Assembly: GCA_037200525.1 (NCBI GenBank)
Contig: JBBCGG010000001.1
Coordinates: 2,274,501-2,338,500 of the forward strand
Reading direction: 5' to 3'
From: Methylocella sp.
GTDB taxonomy: Bacteria > Pseudomonadota > Alphaproteobacteria > Rhizobiales > Beijerinckiaceae
DNA length: 64,000 nucleotides
This document shows positions 1 to 8,275 of this stretch, in pieces. Within the stretch, counting starts at the first letter, position 1. Each line of letters opens with the position of its first letter. Under the pieces are notes generated by a model, which saw only the letters and a program-made list of their open reading frames with translations, did no database searches and had not been told where the DNA came from. A program made the translations under genes and the position numbers.

Positions 1-387
1 ATGATTCGGGACTATAGCGACCACGCGGCCAACGAGCGGACATTTCTTGCCTGGGTGCGCACCGGCATCGCCGTAATCGCCTTCGGATTCGTCATCGAGA
101 AATTCAATCTCTTTGTCCTGGCGATCTTAAGCTCCACGCCCGTCGATGCGGCGCATCGGCTGCGGCTCGACAAACTCTCGGGACCGCTCGGCCGCTACGG
201 CGGCCCAGCTCTTATCTTTCTTGGCCTCGCGCTTGTCGTCGTAGCAACTGCGCGCTTCATCCGCACCGGGCAGCTGCTCGATGACCCCGCCATGCATTCC
301 GCCGGCAGCGTACGCGCTGAGCTGGCCTTAGCGGTGCTGTTAGTGTTGGTTGTCGCGGGTTTAAGCGTTTATCTCATCCTTGGATAA
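1..387 (+). CDS. DUF202 family inner-membrane protein
   Basis: The 128-residue product begins with the hallmark N-terminal stretch of DUF202 (YidH-like) proteins: a short polar segment, then ANERTFLAWVRTGIA running into the first membrane helix. Two further hydrophobic segments lie at about residues 68-87 and 107-127, giving three membrane helices, the usual size and topology of the family. The ATG at base 1 matches the normal family start, so the gene is probably complete although its upstream region is outside the window. Function of the family is unknown. No operon partner is visible: the next recognisable sequence is a decayed gene fragment. Confidence 0.85.
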   Translation: MIRDYSDHAANERTFLAWVRTGIAVIAFGFVIEKFNLFVLAILSSTPVDAAHRLRLDKLSGPLGRYGGPALIFLGLALVVVATARFIRTGQLLDDPAMHSAGSVRAELALAVLLVLVVAGLSVYLILG

Positions 388-486
388 ATGTGACGAAACG
401 AACGATCGGCGCGCCGTGCGCGACGGCATTGTTTAGGAGCAAGTCTGCGCCATCGCATCTGACGCCGTGCTCGCGCTGCGGGCTGT

Positions 487-861
487 CCATATCCAGATGC
501 GCTGTTTGGTTACGTTGCAGAGCAGCTGAACCAGTTTGAACTCGCTTATCTCCACGTCATCGAGCCGCGCGTGAAGGGCAATGTGGTCATCGCCGAAGGG
601 CAGCGGCCTATCGGCGCCCAGCAATTACGCAAAATATTCAAAGGCAAGATCACCGCCGCTGGCGGCTTCGAACCGGATAGCGCGGAAGCGGTCATTGAAA
701 AGGGGGACGCTGATCTGGTTGCGTTCGGACGTCACTTCGTTGCAAATCCCGATTTGCCGAAGCGCATCAAGCTGAGAGCGCCGCTTACCAAATATGACCG
801 CGATACGTTCTATACCTTCGACGCTCGCGGATACACTGATTACCCATTCTACAACGACTGA
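487..861 (+). pseudogene. C-terminal remnant of an old yellow enzyme (NemA-like alkene reductase)
   Basis: From about 487 the frame reads YPDALFGYVAEQLNQFELAY, then HVIEPRV, and ends with the typical old-yellow-enzyme C-terminus (GGF..DSAEAVI.KGDADLVAFGRHFVANPDLP, closing with YPFYND). This is only the last third of the usual roughly 360-residue FMN-dependent ene-reductase barrel. An in-frame TGA at 460-462 lies just upstream of the homologous part, and nothing before it resembles the family. The phosphate- and FMN-binding C-terminal strands are present but the substrate-binding His/Asn half is missing, so no active enzyme is expected. It is a deletion remnant. Confidence 0.85.
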
Positions 862-877
862 GCGACCGACGGTCGCT
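861..877 (+). terminator. Hairpin at the end of the old yellow enzyme remnant
   Basis: AGCGAC and GTCGCT form a perfect 6-bp stem around a 5-base loop right after the stop codon of the remnant. There is no long T tract, so termination strength is uncertain. Confidence 0.35.
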
Positions 878-1186
878 TTGGAGGAGCGATAATCGCGATC
901 TACGAATGATCGAATTGGCGCAGTTGGTCCCTATCATTCCATTGAGCGCCCGCCTTGTCCTCGGAACGCTTTGTGCAGTTTGCCTAACAACGTTTGTAAA
1001 GTCGCACATTGGTAGGATTTAGACGTCTGCCATAGCTGGTACAGATTGGCGCGACGTGCTTGAATGCCTCTCGGTGGTCGGGCGGGGCTGCCACTGAAGT
1101 CGGCATCGACCATTCTACCTTTCCCGTCCAGACCTCCAAAATAGGCTGCTTGATCTCGTTCGCACTATCGAAGGGAGGCTCTCCGT
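862..1186. other. Intergenic stretch, no gene recognised
   Basis: Apart from the hairpin at its left end I see no coding homology on either strand. The last part (about 1150-1186) is the leader of the cytochrome P460 gene, with GGGAGG about 12 bases before its ATG. Confidence 0.5.
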
Positions 1187-1709
1187 ATGAGGCGGATAGT
1201 TTCCGTGCTCGTTGCAGTAGCAGTGATCGCCGGCGTGGTCCCCTACGCGGCCCCGGCGTCTGGACAATCCGATGGAGAGGCCGCCCCGATCTTCGGAGTC
1301 AAAATTCCCCCCGGATACCGCGATTGGAGATTGATCTCCGTGGCTCACGAAGAAGGCAACCTCAACGATTTGCGCGCCATTCTGGGTAATGACGTAGCGA
1401 TCAACGCCTACAGGGAGGGGAGGCTTCCGTTCCCGGACGGCGCGATCATTGCCCGACTCGCCTGGAGTCATATCCCGTCGGAGGAAAACAATAAAGTCTT
1501 TGGCCGCTCCCAATCTTTCGTGGCCGGGGCCCCTACGAACGTTCAGTTTATGGTCAAGGACTCAAAAGAATACGCCTCAACCCGGGGGTTGGGGGTTCGC
1601 TCAATTTAGCGAAGGCAAACCCGCCGATGAGGGGGTGCACAATACCTGTTTTTCCTGCCATGAGCCCGTCAAAGCTCGCGACTTCGTCTTCACTCGTTAT
1701 GCGCCTTAA
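1187..1709 (+). pseudogene. Exported cytochrome P460 family protein, frameshifted
   Basis: The first frame (1187-1609) encodes a signal peptide (MRRIVSVLVAVAVIAGVV, cleavage near ASG-QS) followed by the cytochrome P460 signature region PPGYRDWRLISVAHEEGNL and PFPDGAIIARLAW. It runs into nonsense after KDSKEYAST. The family sequence resumes in the next frame as GGWGFAQF and contains the haem-binding CFSCH motif (1647-1661) before stopping at 1709. One surplus base in the GC-rich run at about 1578-1592 explains the break. Intact P460 proteins are periplasmic c-type haem proteins with a Lys-haem crosslink that oxidise hydroxylamine or bind NO, common in ammonia- and methane-oxidising bacteria. 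Either a true pseudogene or a sequencing error. Confidence 0.85.
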
Positions 1710-1862
1710 GGGCCGAACGTGGAGCGCGCGCATTGCGTCATAACGGAGTCTGAATTTTAAACCGTTCGCGGCAAAAATAATGGATTGATCGACGGAGACG
1801 TTCGGCTTCGTAGGGTCTTGTTAGGCCTGACTCCTATTTACGAATAGGATAATTGCCCCGCG

Positions 1863-3467
1863 TCAAAACTGCGAAGGCGGCGGCTTGCGGATCAGGGCGA
1901 CCAGCAGCAGACAGACGAACGCGCCGACAGCAGCGGCGAGAAAGCCATCGATATAGGCGAGCACCGACGCTTGCCGCGCGACGGTTTGCGCTAGCAACTG
2001 GGTCGCGCGGGCGGCGGCCTCGCCGGCATTGGCCGTGCGCTCGCTGATGGCTCCGCGATACGTCGCAAGCCGGTCGATCGTGTACGAGGAAAGGCCGTCG
2101 ACATGCGCGCCGATCAAATTCGAATGAATCTGTTCTCGCATGCGCACAAAGGTCTGCATGAAGGCTGTGCCGATCTCGCCGCCAAACTGGCGCGCGATCT
2201 GCAAAAGGGCGCCGATCGTCAAAATATCGGCGGGGTTGACCGAACGGACGATCAGCATGAGAAGCGCCGTCAGAGCGAAGGATTGGCCGACGGCCTGTAC
2301 GATCTGGGAGGGAAGAAAATCGTCCGTCGCCCATTCGCTGGTCAGGTTCGTCGCCATCAGGCAAGCAACGCCGACCAAGATGGAGCCAAGAGCCAGAACC
2401 CAACGTGCGTCGACCCGCCGCAGCAAAGCGGCCATGGGCAGTACGATGACGATCTGGGGCAGTGCGATCCAGAGCAGCACGGCGCCAACCTGCAGCTCAC
2501 GAAAATTCTGCACTGTTTGCAAATAGGTCGGGATGATGTAGGCGGTGGAAAGAATAATGAACCGATAGCCAGCGAGCAACGCGAGGAGTATCGGCAGGTT
2601 CTCGCGCACGATCACCCTGATATTTAGAAAAGGACGCGGCGTCACCAGCTCGCGGACGACAAATGTGGTCGTTAGCAGCGCGCCAGACAGCAACAGACCG
2701 TTAACGAGTCCGTTGTTGGTCCAATCGAGCCGATTGCCCTGATCGAGGCCGGCGTAGAGCAGCGCAAAACCTATCCCGGCGTAGGCGAGGCCAGGCCAGT
2801 CGAGATCGCGCAGCACCTCGACCCGGCCTTTCTCGCGCGGCACGCCATACCAGATGCAAGCGAACATCACAGGGAGCACGAGGCAATATTGCCAATCGAT
2901 CCAGGCCCAAGACCAATGATCCGTATACCAACCTTCAAGCGATGCTGCGATGTTCTGCGATAGTTCGGTATTCATTGAGTATAGCGCGATGCCATAGAGG
3001 ACGAGGCGTGGGGGCAGGCTGCGCAGGGTGAAGCTGATGGTAAATGGAATGAATGTTCCCGAGCTGAGGCCGCCGAGAAACTGCATAGTGATAAAAGCGG
3101 TAAGGTTTGGCGATAAGGGGCCGAGCAGACACGTCATGAAGAAGAGCACGATCGCCAACAGCAGAACGCGCCGCACGCCGAACATCGCGCCAACATAGGG
3201 CGAGGCTACGGCCATCACCATCTGGCCGACGCCGAAGCTCGTCGTGATCCAGGCGCCTTCGTCAAAGCTGGCGTGCATGCCGCCGCGCAGATCGGCGAGT
3301 CCGAAGTTCGTGACGCGGTTTCCGAGGTTGCTTATAATCGCGCCGAGCATCACTCCCAGCATGCCGACATAGGGGCGCAGCGAGTCGGCGCTAAGACGCG
3401 GCGGCGCATGGCCGGCGGCTTGAAGCGCCACGCCGGCTGATGTCACTGGGAACAGGTGAAGTTTCAT
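1863..3467 (-). CDS. DHA2-family MFS drug exporter (EmrB/QacA type)
   Basis: A 534-residue protein of many hydrophobic segments, the length expected for 14-helix drug:H+ antiporters. Recognisable features are the first helix motif LGNRVTNFGLADLRGGMHAS followed by DEGAWITTSFGVGQM, typical of DHA2 permeases that pair with a periplasmic adaptor. Its ATG overlaps the TGA of the adaptor gene by the ATGA arrangement (3464-3467), so the two are translationally coupled. It would pump amphipathic drugs or toxic metabolites across the inner membrane using the proton gradient and hand them to the adaptor. No TolC-type outer membrane gene lies next to it in the window, so a shared channel is presumed. 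Substrate unknown. Confidence 0.88.
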   Translation of the reverse strand: MKLHLFPVTSAGVALQAAGHAPPRLSADSLRPYVGMLGVMLGAIISNLGNRVTNFGLADLRGGMHASFDEGAWITTSFGVGQMVMAVASPYVGAMFGVRRVLLLAIVLFFMTCLLGPLSPNLTAFITMQFLGGLSSGTFIPFTISFTLRSLPPRLVLYGIALYSMNTELSQNIAASLEGWYTDHWSWAWIDWQYCLVLPVMFACIWYGVPREKGRVEVLRDLDWPGLAYAGIGFALLYAGLDQGNRLDWTNNGLVNGLLLSGALLTTTFVVRELVTPRPFLNIRVIVRENLPILLALLAGYRFIILSTAYIIPTYLQTVQNFRELQVGAVLLWIALPQIVIVLPMAALLRRVDARWVLALGSILVGVACLMATNLTSEWATDDFLPSQIVQAVGQSFALTALLMLIVRSVNPADILTIGALLQIARQFGGEIGTAFMQTFVRMREQIHSNLIGAHVDGLSSYTIDRLATYRGAISERTANAGEAAARATQLLAQTVARQASVLAYIDGFLAAAVGAFVCLLLVALIRKPPPSQF

Positions 3468-4705
3468 TTTAACGCGGACGAGTTGGCGGGTTGCGCCGGG
3501 TCGTCTTTTTGAGTTGAGGCGGCGCCGTCAGAGCGCTTACCTGCGGAGCCTTGGTCCGCAGAGCGCTCGCTTGCGGTTCCGGTGTCGATCGTCGCCTCGA
3601 CCGACATCCCCGGCCGCACCAGCGCGCCCAGCGCGGGGTTTGGGTCGAGCACGATCTTCACCGGGACGCGCTGCACGACTTTGGTGAAATTGCCGGTCGC
3701 ATTGTCGGGAGGCAGCAACGCAAAGGCGCTTCCGGTGCCGGGAGCCCAACTGTCGACGTGGCCGGTCAAGGCGAGATCGGGGAAAGCATCGACCACGACC
3801 TGCGCCGGCTGCCCGAGGCGCACATTGGTCATCTGCGTTTCTTTGTAATTTGCGATGACCCATATGTTGGGCAGAGGCACGGCCGCAATCACCTGCGCGC
3901 CGGCGTTGATGAACTGGCCGGGGCGGACTTGCCGCTGGCCGACCATTCCGTCAGCTGGCGAAACAATCCGCGTGTAATCGAGATTATTGCGCGCCAGCGT
4001 CTCCTGCGCCTCGGCTCCGAGCACTTGCGCCTGCAGCTGTCTCTCCTGTACGTCTAGACTGGCGAGGAGAGCCTTTTGCTGATCGAGCTGCGCCTTGTTC
4101 AACTGAACCTGGGCGGAAGTGCGCGTCACGTTGTCCTGAGCCTGCTCGACGAGCTGCGGCAATCCGGCGATCCTTGTTTGCAGCAGGTCTTTTTGCCGAT
4201 TGAACTCTAGCTGATAGCGCAACAGATCGGCCTGGGTCGCCTCGATGGTCGCCTCCGCTTGACGGATCAGCGCGCGCTGGACATCCTTTTGGTTGGCGAT
4301 ATTGGCGAGCGTCGCCTGCGCTGCGGCGCGGTTCGCTTCGGCTTGCGTCAGCGCGGCGCGATAGTCGGACGGCTCGATTTCCACGATGAGGTCGCCTTTG
4401 CGGACGGTCTGATAGTCGCGCACCGCCACCTTATCGATGTAGCCGGAGACCTTCGTGGAAAGCGGCGTGATGTCGCCCGTCATATAGGCGTCGTCGGTCG
4501 TCTCGTAGCGGGCGGCGCCGGTCCATCGGTTCCAGCGCGTGGCGACGTACCAGACCAGAAATCCCGCGGCGGCGACCAATCCGACGCGCAACAAAGGATA
4601 AATCCACGCCCGCGCGGACCCATGCGCTGACCCTTGTGCCGACCCTTGCGCGCCGTTCGAGGCCGGCGGCGCGGGTTTGGCAGCGTCGTTGGTCGCGTCA
4701 GGCAT
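3464..4705 (-). CDS. HlyD/EmrA-family membrane fusion protein of the efflux pair
   Basis: 413 residues with one N-terminal membrane anchor (about residues 34-52), then the EmrA-type barrel/lipoyl half (YETTDDAYMTGDITPLSTKV), a long coiled-coil hairpin rich in Gln and Ala, and the second lipoyl half (SPADGMVGQRQVRPGQF). Both ends carry low-complexity tails: Gly-Ser-Ala repeats before the anchor and Ser/Asp/Gln repeats at the C-terminus. The start is supported by GGGAG eight bases upstream. It is the first gene of a two-gene operon and overlaps the permease gene by four bases. It bridges the inner-membrane pump and an outer-membrane channel. Confidence 0.88.
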   Translation of the reverse strand: MPDATNDAAKPAPPASNGAQGSAQGSAHGSARAWIYPLLRVGLVAAAGFLVWYVATRWNRWTGAARYETTDDAYMTGDITPLSTKVSGYIDKVAVRDYQTVRKGDLIVEIEPSDYRAALTQAEANRAAAQATLANIANQKDVQRALIRQAEATIEATQADLLRYQLEFNRQKDLLQTRIAGLPQLVEQAQDNVTRTSAQVQLNKAQLDQQKALLASLDVQERQLQAQVLGAEAQETLARNNLDYTRIVSPADGMVGQRQVRPGQFINAGAQVIAAVPLPNIWVIANYKETQMTNVRLGQPAQVVVDAFPDLALTGHVDSWAPGTGSAFALLPPDNATGNFTKVVQRVPVKIVLDPNPALGALVRPGMSVEATIDTGTASERSADQGSAGKRSDGAASTQKDDPAQPANSSALK

Positions 4706-5040
4706 TCTCGAGGGCTCCCGGTTCGCTCAGCGGGTACTCGCCCGTAAGCGTTAATCCATCGGTATCTTAGCTCAATATTCCGCGCAATGCCCGAGCGGGG
4801 TCAGCATTTTGGGGCTGGCGCGCGCTCTTTCGGAGGCTTGGCGACAATTCTGCGGCGAGGCGGTTGCCTTGCGTGGCTATGACCCTTCGATGCCTCAGCA
4901 GCTTGAGAGTAAGCCTGGATCGGCCGATAGAAACCTGCATAAATGAACTACGAGCGCTTACGGCATTTTACCGCGGCGGCGAAAGTGAACGGCGACGGCC
5001 AAGCCCGGCCGCCCGAATATGAAAAACGAGGCGCGTCGCC
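4706..5040. other. Divergent intergenic region with one 33-codon ORF
   Basis: This region separates the minus-strand efflux operon from the plus-strand GMC gene and must hold promoters for both; I could not pin down convincing -35/-10 pairs. It contains a 33-codon ORF (4943-5044) whose TGA overlaps the ATG of the GMC gene as ATGA. No other coding signal was seen. Confidence 0.4.
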
Positions 5041-5044
5041 ATGA
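4943..5044 (+). CDS. Possible 33-aa leader ORF coupled to the GMC oxidoreductase gene
   Basis: The ORF begins MNYERLRHFTAAAK and ends ...KRGASP, its stop codon sharing four bases (ATGA) with the start of the next gene. No Shine-Dalgarno of note precedes it and the peptide resembles nothing I know. The overlap geometry is what you would expect of translational coupling, but it can arise by chance; evidence is weak. Confidence 0.2.
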   Translation: MNYERLRHFTAAAKVNGDGQARPPEYEKRGASP

Positions 5045-6972
5045 CGACAAGGCGGGAGTTATTAAAAGGGTTGACAGCGGCGAGCGCGGGCGTTGCGGCG
5101 TTATCCTCTAATGCGTTCTTGGCTGAGGCTAAGACTAAAACATTCGATTATATTGTGGTTGGTTCGGGTCCCGGGGGCGGCCCTTTGGCCTGCAATCTGG
5201 CCAAGGCCGGATATAGCGTCTGCTTGATGGAAGCCGGCGGCTCGCCCCGCGATCCCGACGTCCAGAAGCTGATAGAGGTTCCCGCGTTTAATGCGGATGT
5301 GACGGCGGCGCCGAAGGTCGCTTGGGAGTACTTCGTCCGCCATTACTCGGATGACGCGCAACAACAAAAGGACAGCAAATACGTCGCCGCTAGAGGAGGA
5401 GTTCTATATCCGCGCGCGAGCGCAATCGGCGGTTGCGCAATACACAATGTGCTGTTCATGATGTATCCCAGCAACTCAGACTGGCAGCACATCGTTGAGC
5501 TCACAGGCGATAAAAGCTGGTCGCCTGATTTGATGCGCAACTATTTCCAGCGCCTGGAACAATGTCGTTACGCGGCGCCGCACTTCGGGACGGCGGATGC
5601 CACGCGTCATGGGTTTAACGGCTGGCAACCAACCGAACTGCCTGATCCTCGGATATTCTATGACGACCCGCAGTTTAAGGCGATGCTGCATGCAGCAGAG
5701 CGCGTGATGGGCAAATCCGGAGACGTGAATGGTTTTCTTCATAACAAGCTGGATCCCAATGATTACGCCGCGACGCAGAGCGACCGGGAGGGGCTTTATA
5801 GTTTACCGATGTCCAGGAAGAATGGAGTGCGGTGGAGCATCCAGGATCACATTCTAAAAACGGCGGCGGCGTATCCCAATCTTACCATCATGACCAATTG
5901 CCTGGCGACGCGCATTCTCATGAATGACGAGACGGCGACCGGAGTCGAATACATGCAGGGGGCCCACTTGTATCGCGCCTCTCCGCTGGCCGACCCGACC
6001 GTGCCGATGCCGCAGACAAACGAAGTCCGGGCTGCCCGTGAGGTCATCATTGCGGCGGGCGTCTTCAACAGTCCGCAAATCCTGAAGTTATCTGGAATTG
6101 GCTCCGCCGAGGAGTTGTCCAACTTTGGCATTCCGACGCGGATCGAACTCCCGGGAGTGGGGACGGGCATGATGGATCGTTACGAAGCCTCGGTGGTGAC
6201 GCAACTTAAAGATCCGCTCACGGTGTTTGACAAATGCGTCCCCAGGTCTGCCGCGGACCCCTGTTTGGCGGCCTTGCAACAAGGCAAGGGGATCTATACG
6301 ACCAACGGAGTGCCGCTTGCTGGCATTCGTAAATCCGACCCTTCCCGGCTGGATCGCGATCTAGTGATCTTCCTCGCGGGTGGACAGTTCCGCGGCTACT
6401 ATCCGGGGTGGCAGAAGGACTTGTTCAACCCCGCACGGCTCAGCTGGGCAGTGCTTAAAGCTCATACTCAGAACCGCGCCGGGACCGTAATGCTTCGATC
6501 GAACGATCCGCGCGACGCGCCGCAGATCGATTTCCATTATTTCCAGGAAGGCAGCGATCAGTCCGGTGAGGACCTTGCGTCGGTCGTGAATGCAATTCAA
6601 CTGATCAGGCGGCTAAATGCCGAGATCCCGGATTATGCCTCATCTGAGCTGGCGCCGGGACCGGCGGTGCAAAGCGCAGACGAAATCGCCACTTTTGTGA
6701 AGAATGAAGCGTGGGGCCATCATGCGTCATGCAGCAACCGGATGGGGACGAGCGCGGACCGCATGGCGGTGGTCGACAGCGAGTTCAAGGTTTTCGGCAC
6801 GCGCAATCTGCGCGTGGTGGATGCTTCGGTGTTTCCGCGAATTCCCGGCTATTTTATTACGATCCCGATTTTCATGATCAGCGAAAAGGCCAGCGACGTA
6901 ATATTGGCGGATGCCCGTTCGCGCGGCGGAATGCGTCATCCGAAAAGATCGGGCGGTACGCAAAACCTTTAG
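5041..6972 (+). CDS. Tat-exported GMC-family FAD oxidoreductase
   Basis: The 643-residue product starts with a twin-arginine signal (TTRRELLKG and a hydrophobic Ala-rich segment to about residue 30). The FAD dinucleotide-binding motif VVGSGPGGG sits at residues 39-47, and the GMC C-terminal region has the active-site His pair at 560-561 (WGHHASCSNRMG) followed by DASVFPRIPGYF. Members oxidise alcohols, sugars or choline-like substrates, passing electrons to quinone or cytochrome c when periplasmic. The IPGYF variant near the C-terminus, instead of the GNTNAPT stretch of choline dehydrogenase, places it in a less characterised subgroup. It is followed after about 310 bases by the nitrile hydratase-like genes on the same strand. 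Substrate unknown. Confidence 0.88.
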   Translation: MTTRRELLKGLTAASAGVAALSSNAFLAEAKTKTFDYIVVGSGPGGGPLACNLAKAGYSVCLMEAGGSPRDPDVQKLIEVPAFNADVTAAPKVAWEYFVRHYSDDAQQQKDSKYVAARGGVLYPRASAIGGCAIHNVLFMMYPSNSDWQHIVELTGDKSWSPDLMRNYFQRLEQCRYAAPHFGTADATRHGFNGWQPTELPDPRIFYDDPQFKAMLHAAERVMGKSGDVNGFLHNKLDPNDYAATQSDREGLYSLPMSRKNGVRWSIQDHILKTAAAYPNLTIMTNCLATRILMNDETATGVEYMQGAHLYRASPLADPTVPMPQTNEVRAAREVIIAAGVFNSPQILKLSGIGSAEELSNFGIPTRIELPGVGTGMMDRYEASVVTQLKDPLTVFDKCVPRSAADPCLAALQQGKGIYTTNGVPLAGIRKSDPSRLDRDLVIFLAGGQFRGYYPGWQKDLFNPARLSWAVLKAHTQNRAGTVMLRSNDPRDAPQIDFHYFQEGSDQSGEDLASVVNAIQLIRRLNAEIPDYASSELAPGPAVQSADEIATFVKNEAWGHHASCSNRMGTSADRMAVVDSEFKVFGTRNLRVVDASVFPRIPGYFITIPIFMISEKASDVILADARSRGGMRHPKRSGGTQNL

Positions 6973-7157
6973 ATCGCAAGTCAGCGGTCGCTTCTTATAG
7001 GCGCCAACGGCGACCGGTTCGATCTAGGCGATGTTATCTGGCGGGGCGAAGGGCGGTCCAGCAAACCGATTTGTGGATAAACCGCGCAGGGTCCTGCGGC
7101 AGGGACTGTTGCTTGCGGGAGAACAATCGCCTTTTTTAGCGAGCGAAGGAGGCGACT

Positions 7158-7298
7158 ATGGACGCGTCTATCTTTCGCCAATGGCGATGGGCCCAGCTTG
7201 CCAGGGGAGTCGCTTGGATCCAGATTGGACCAGAATTGGATTTGCATCGCCCCATGCGGGATGCAGCGACGGAGGAAGGCTCATGTCAGAAGGATTAG
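7158..7298 (+). CDS. 46-aa small ORF with a strong ribosome site, leading into the nitrile hydratase-like genes
   Basis: A very good Shine-Dalgarno (AAGGAGG, seven bases before the ATG) precedes this ORF, whose product begins MDASIFRQWRWAQLARGVAW. It overlaps the first nitrile hydratase-like gene by 16 bases, so ribosomes leaving it would reinitiate there. It is Trp/Arg-rich near the start and matches no family I recognise. It may be a small accessory protein or a leader peptide; alternatively the ribosome site may be a relic. It is the only coding signal in the gap between 6973 and 7282. Confidence 0.4.
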   Translation: MDASIFRQWRWAQLARGVAWIQIGPELDLHRPMRDAATEEGSCQKD

Positions 7299-7630
7299 GT
7301 CGCGCGCAAAAGCCGCCGCCGAGCGTTGTGAACGCGGAAGGTAACGAGCCGCTTTTTAAAGCGGGCGATGCGGTCAAAGTCTCGGTGCGGTTTCCCATCG
7401 GCCATTTCCGCGTGCCGAACTATATTCGAGGCAAGCGCGGCTTTGTGGAATCTGTAATCAAACCGGCCGCTGTAAATAACGAGGATGAAGGCTTCGGCCT
7501 AAACGCAGGAGTCAAACGCCACTACTACCGTATCGCCATCCCGCTAAAGGACCTATGGCCGAAATATATCGGCTCCCCGAAGGACGGGTTGCGTATTGAA
7601 GTCTTCGAGACTTGGTTGGAAAGGAACTGA
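7283..7630 (+). CDS. Nitrile hydratase beta-subunit C-terminal-like protein (thiocyanate hydrolase alpha type)
   Basis: 115 residues made up of the SH3-like barrel that forms the C-terminal half of nitrile hydratase beta subunits: FKAGDAVKVSVRFPIGHFRVP then YIRGKRGFVE, and a C-terminal LWPKYIGSP...RIEVFETWLE. In thiocyanate hydrolase this half is a separate subunit (ScnA), and three-subunit nitrile hydratases are also known. The ATG at 7283 is chosen over upstream in-frame starts because GGAGGAAGG lies just before it and homology begins about 30 residues later. It is the first of three closely packed genes (gap of 3 bases to the next). It should pack against the metal-binding subunit and shape the active-site channel. 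Confidence 0.8.
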   Translation: MSEGLGRAQKPPPSVVNAEGNEPLFKAGDAVKVSVRFPIGHFRVPNYIRGKRGFVESVIKPAAVNNEDEGFGLNAGVKRHYYRIAIPLKDLWPKYIGSPKDGLRIEVFETWLERN

Positions 7631-7633
7631 AAG

Positions 7634-8275
7634 ATGAAGGCCCACGAGCATGACCATACGCCGGCCCCGGATGCAAGCGATTCACTAAACTACTATGAGA
7701 TCATGGAGACCGCCATTCGGGAATTGCTTGTAGATAAGCAAGTGATTGGACCGGGGGAGATCCGGCGAATGCTCGAAGTAATGGACTCCCGTGCGCCGGC
7801 GCTTGGCGCGAAAATAGTGGCGCGCGCTTGGGTTGATCTGGAATTTCGCGCGCTTTTGCTCGCAGATGGCCGCGCGGCCTGCGAAGCGCTCGGCATCGAC
7901 TTTTTTGAGGACACTCAACTCATGGTGCTCGAGAATACGGACAAGGTGCACAACATGGTTGTTTGCACGCTCTGCTCTTGCTACCCGCGGGAAATTCTCG
8001 AACTGCCGCCGGACTGGTACAAGCTGAAACCATATCGTGCGAGAGCGGTTTTCGAGCCTCGTGCTGTCTTGGCCGAGTTCGGCACGATAATTCCAGACGA
8101 CGTAGAAATCCGCGTTAGCGATTCGACAGCCATGGTGCGTTTTCTGGTGTTGCCGCAGCGGCCGGAGGGAACCGACGGTTGGAGCGAGGAGAGGCTCGCC
8201 GCCTTAGTCACGCGCGACGCCATGATCGGCGTCGTGAAAGCCAGCATTCCGGAGACGGAGCACAAATCCAAATGA
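7634..8275 (+). CDS. Cobalt-type nitrile hydratase alpha / thiocyanate hydrolase gamma subunit
   Basis: 213 residues with the catalytic metal-binding motif VCTLCSCYP: Cys111, Cys114 and Cys116 with Ser115. The Thr after the first Cys is the cobalt-type signature (iron enzymes have Ser). Downstream stretches LPPDWYK, RAVLAEFG, DSTAMVRFLVLPQRPEGT and TRDAMIGV are conserved across the family. The metal centre hydrates nitriles to amides or, in thiocyanate hydrolase, converts thiocyanate to carbonyl sulfide and ammonia; sequence alone does not decide between them here. The motif is followed by RE rather than the common WP, a possible substrate determinant. A His-rich N-terminus (HEHDH) could handle metal. 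Its stop overlaps the next start (ATGA). Confidence 0.88.
   Translation: MKAHEHDHTPAPDASDSLNYYEIMETAIRELLVDKQVIGPGEIRRMLEVMDSRAPALGAKIVARAWVDLEFRALLLADGRAACEALGIDFFEDTQLMVLENTDKVHNMVVCTLCSCYPREILELPPDWYKLKPYRARAVFEPRAVLAEFGTIIPDDVEIRVSDSTAMVRFLVLPQRPEGTDGWSEERLAALVTRDAMIGVVKASIPETEHKSK

Noticed and set aside
7031-7282. Upstream extension of the first nitrile hydratase-like gene by 84 codons
   Set aside because: No homology in the extension, while a good ribosome site lies directly before the ATG at 7283.
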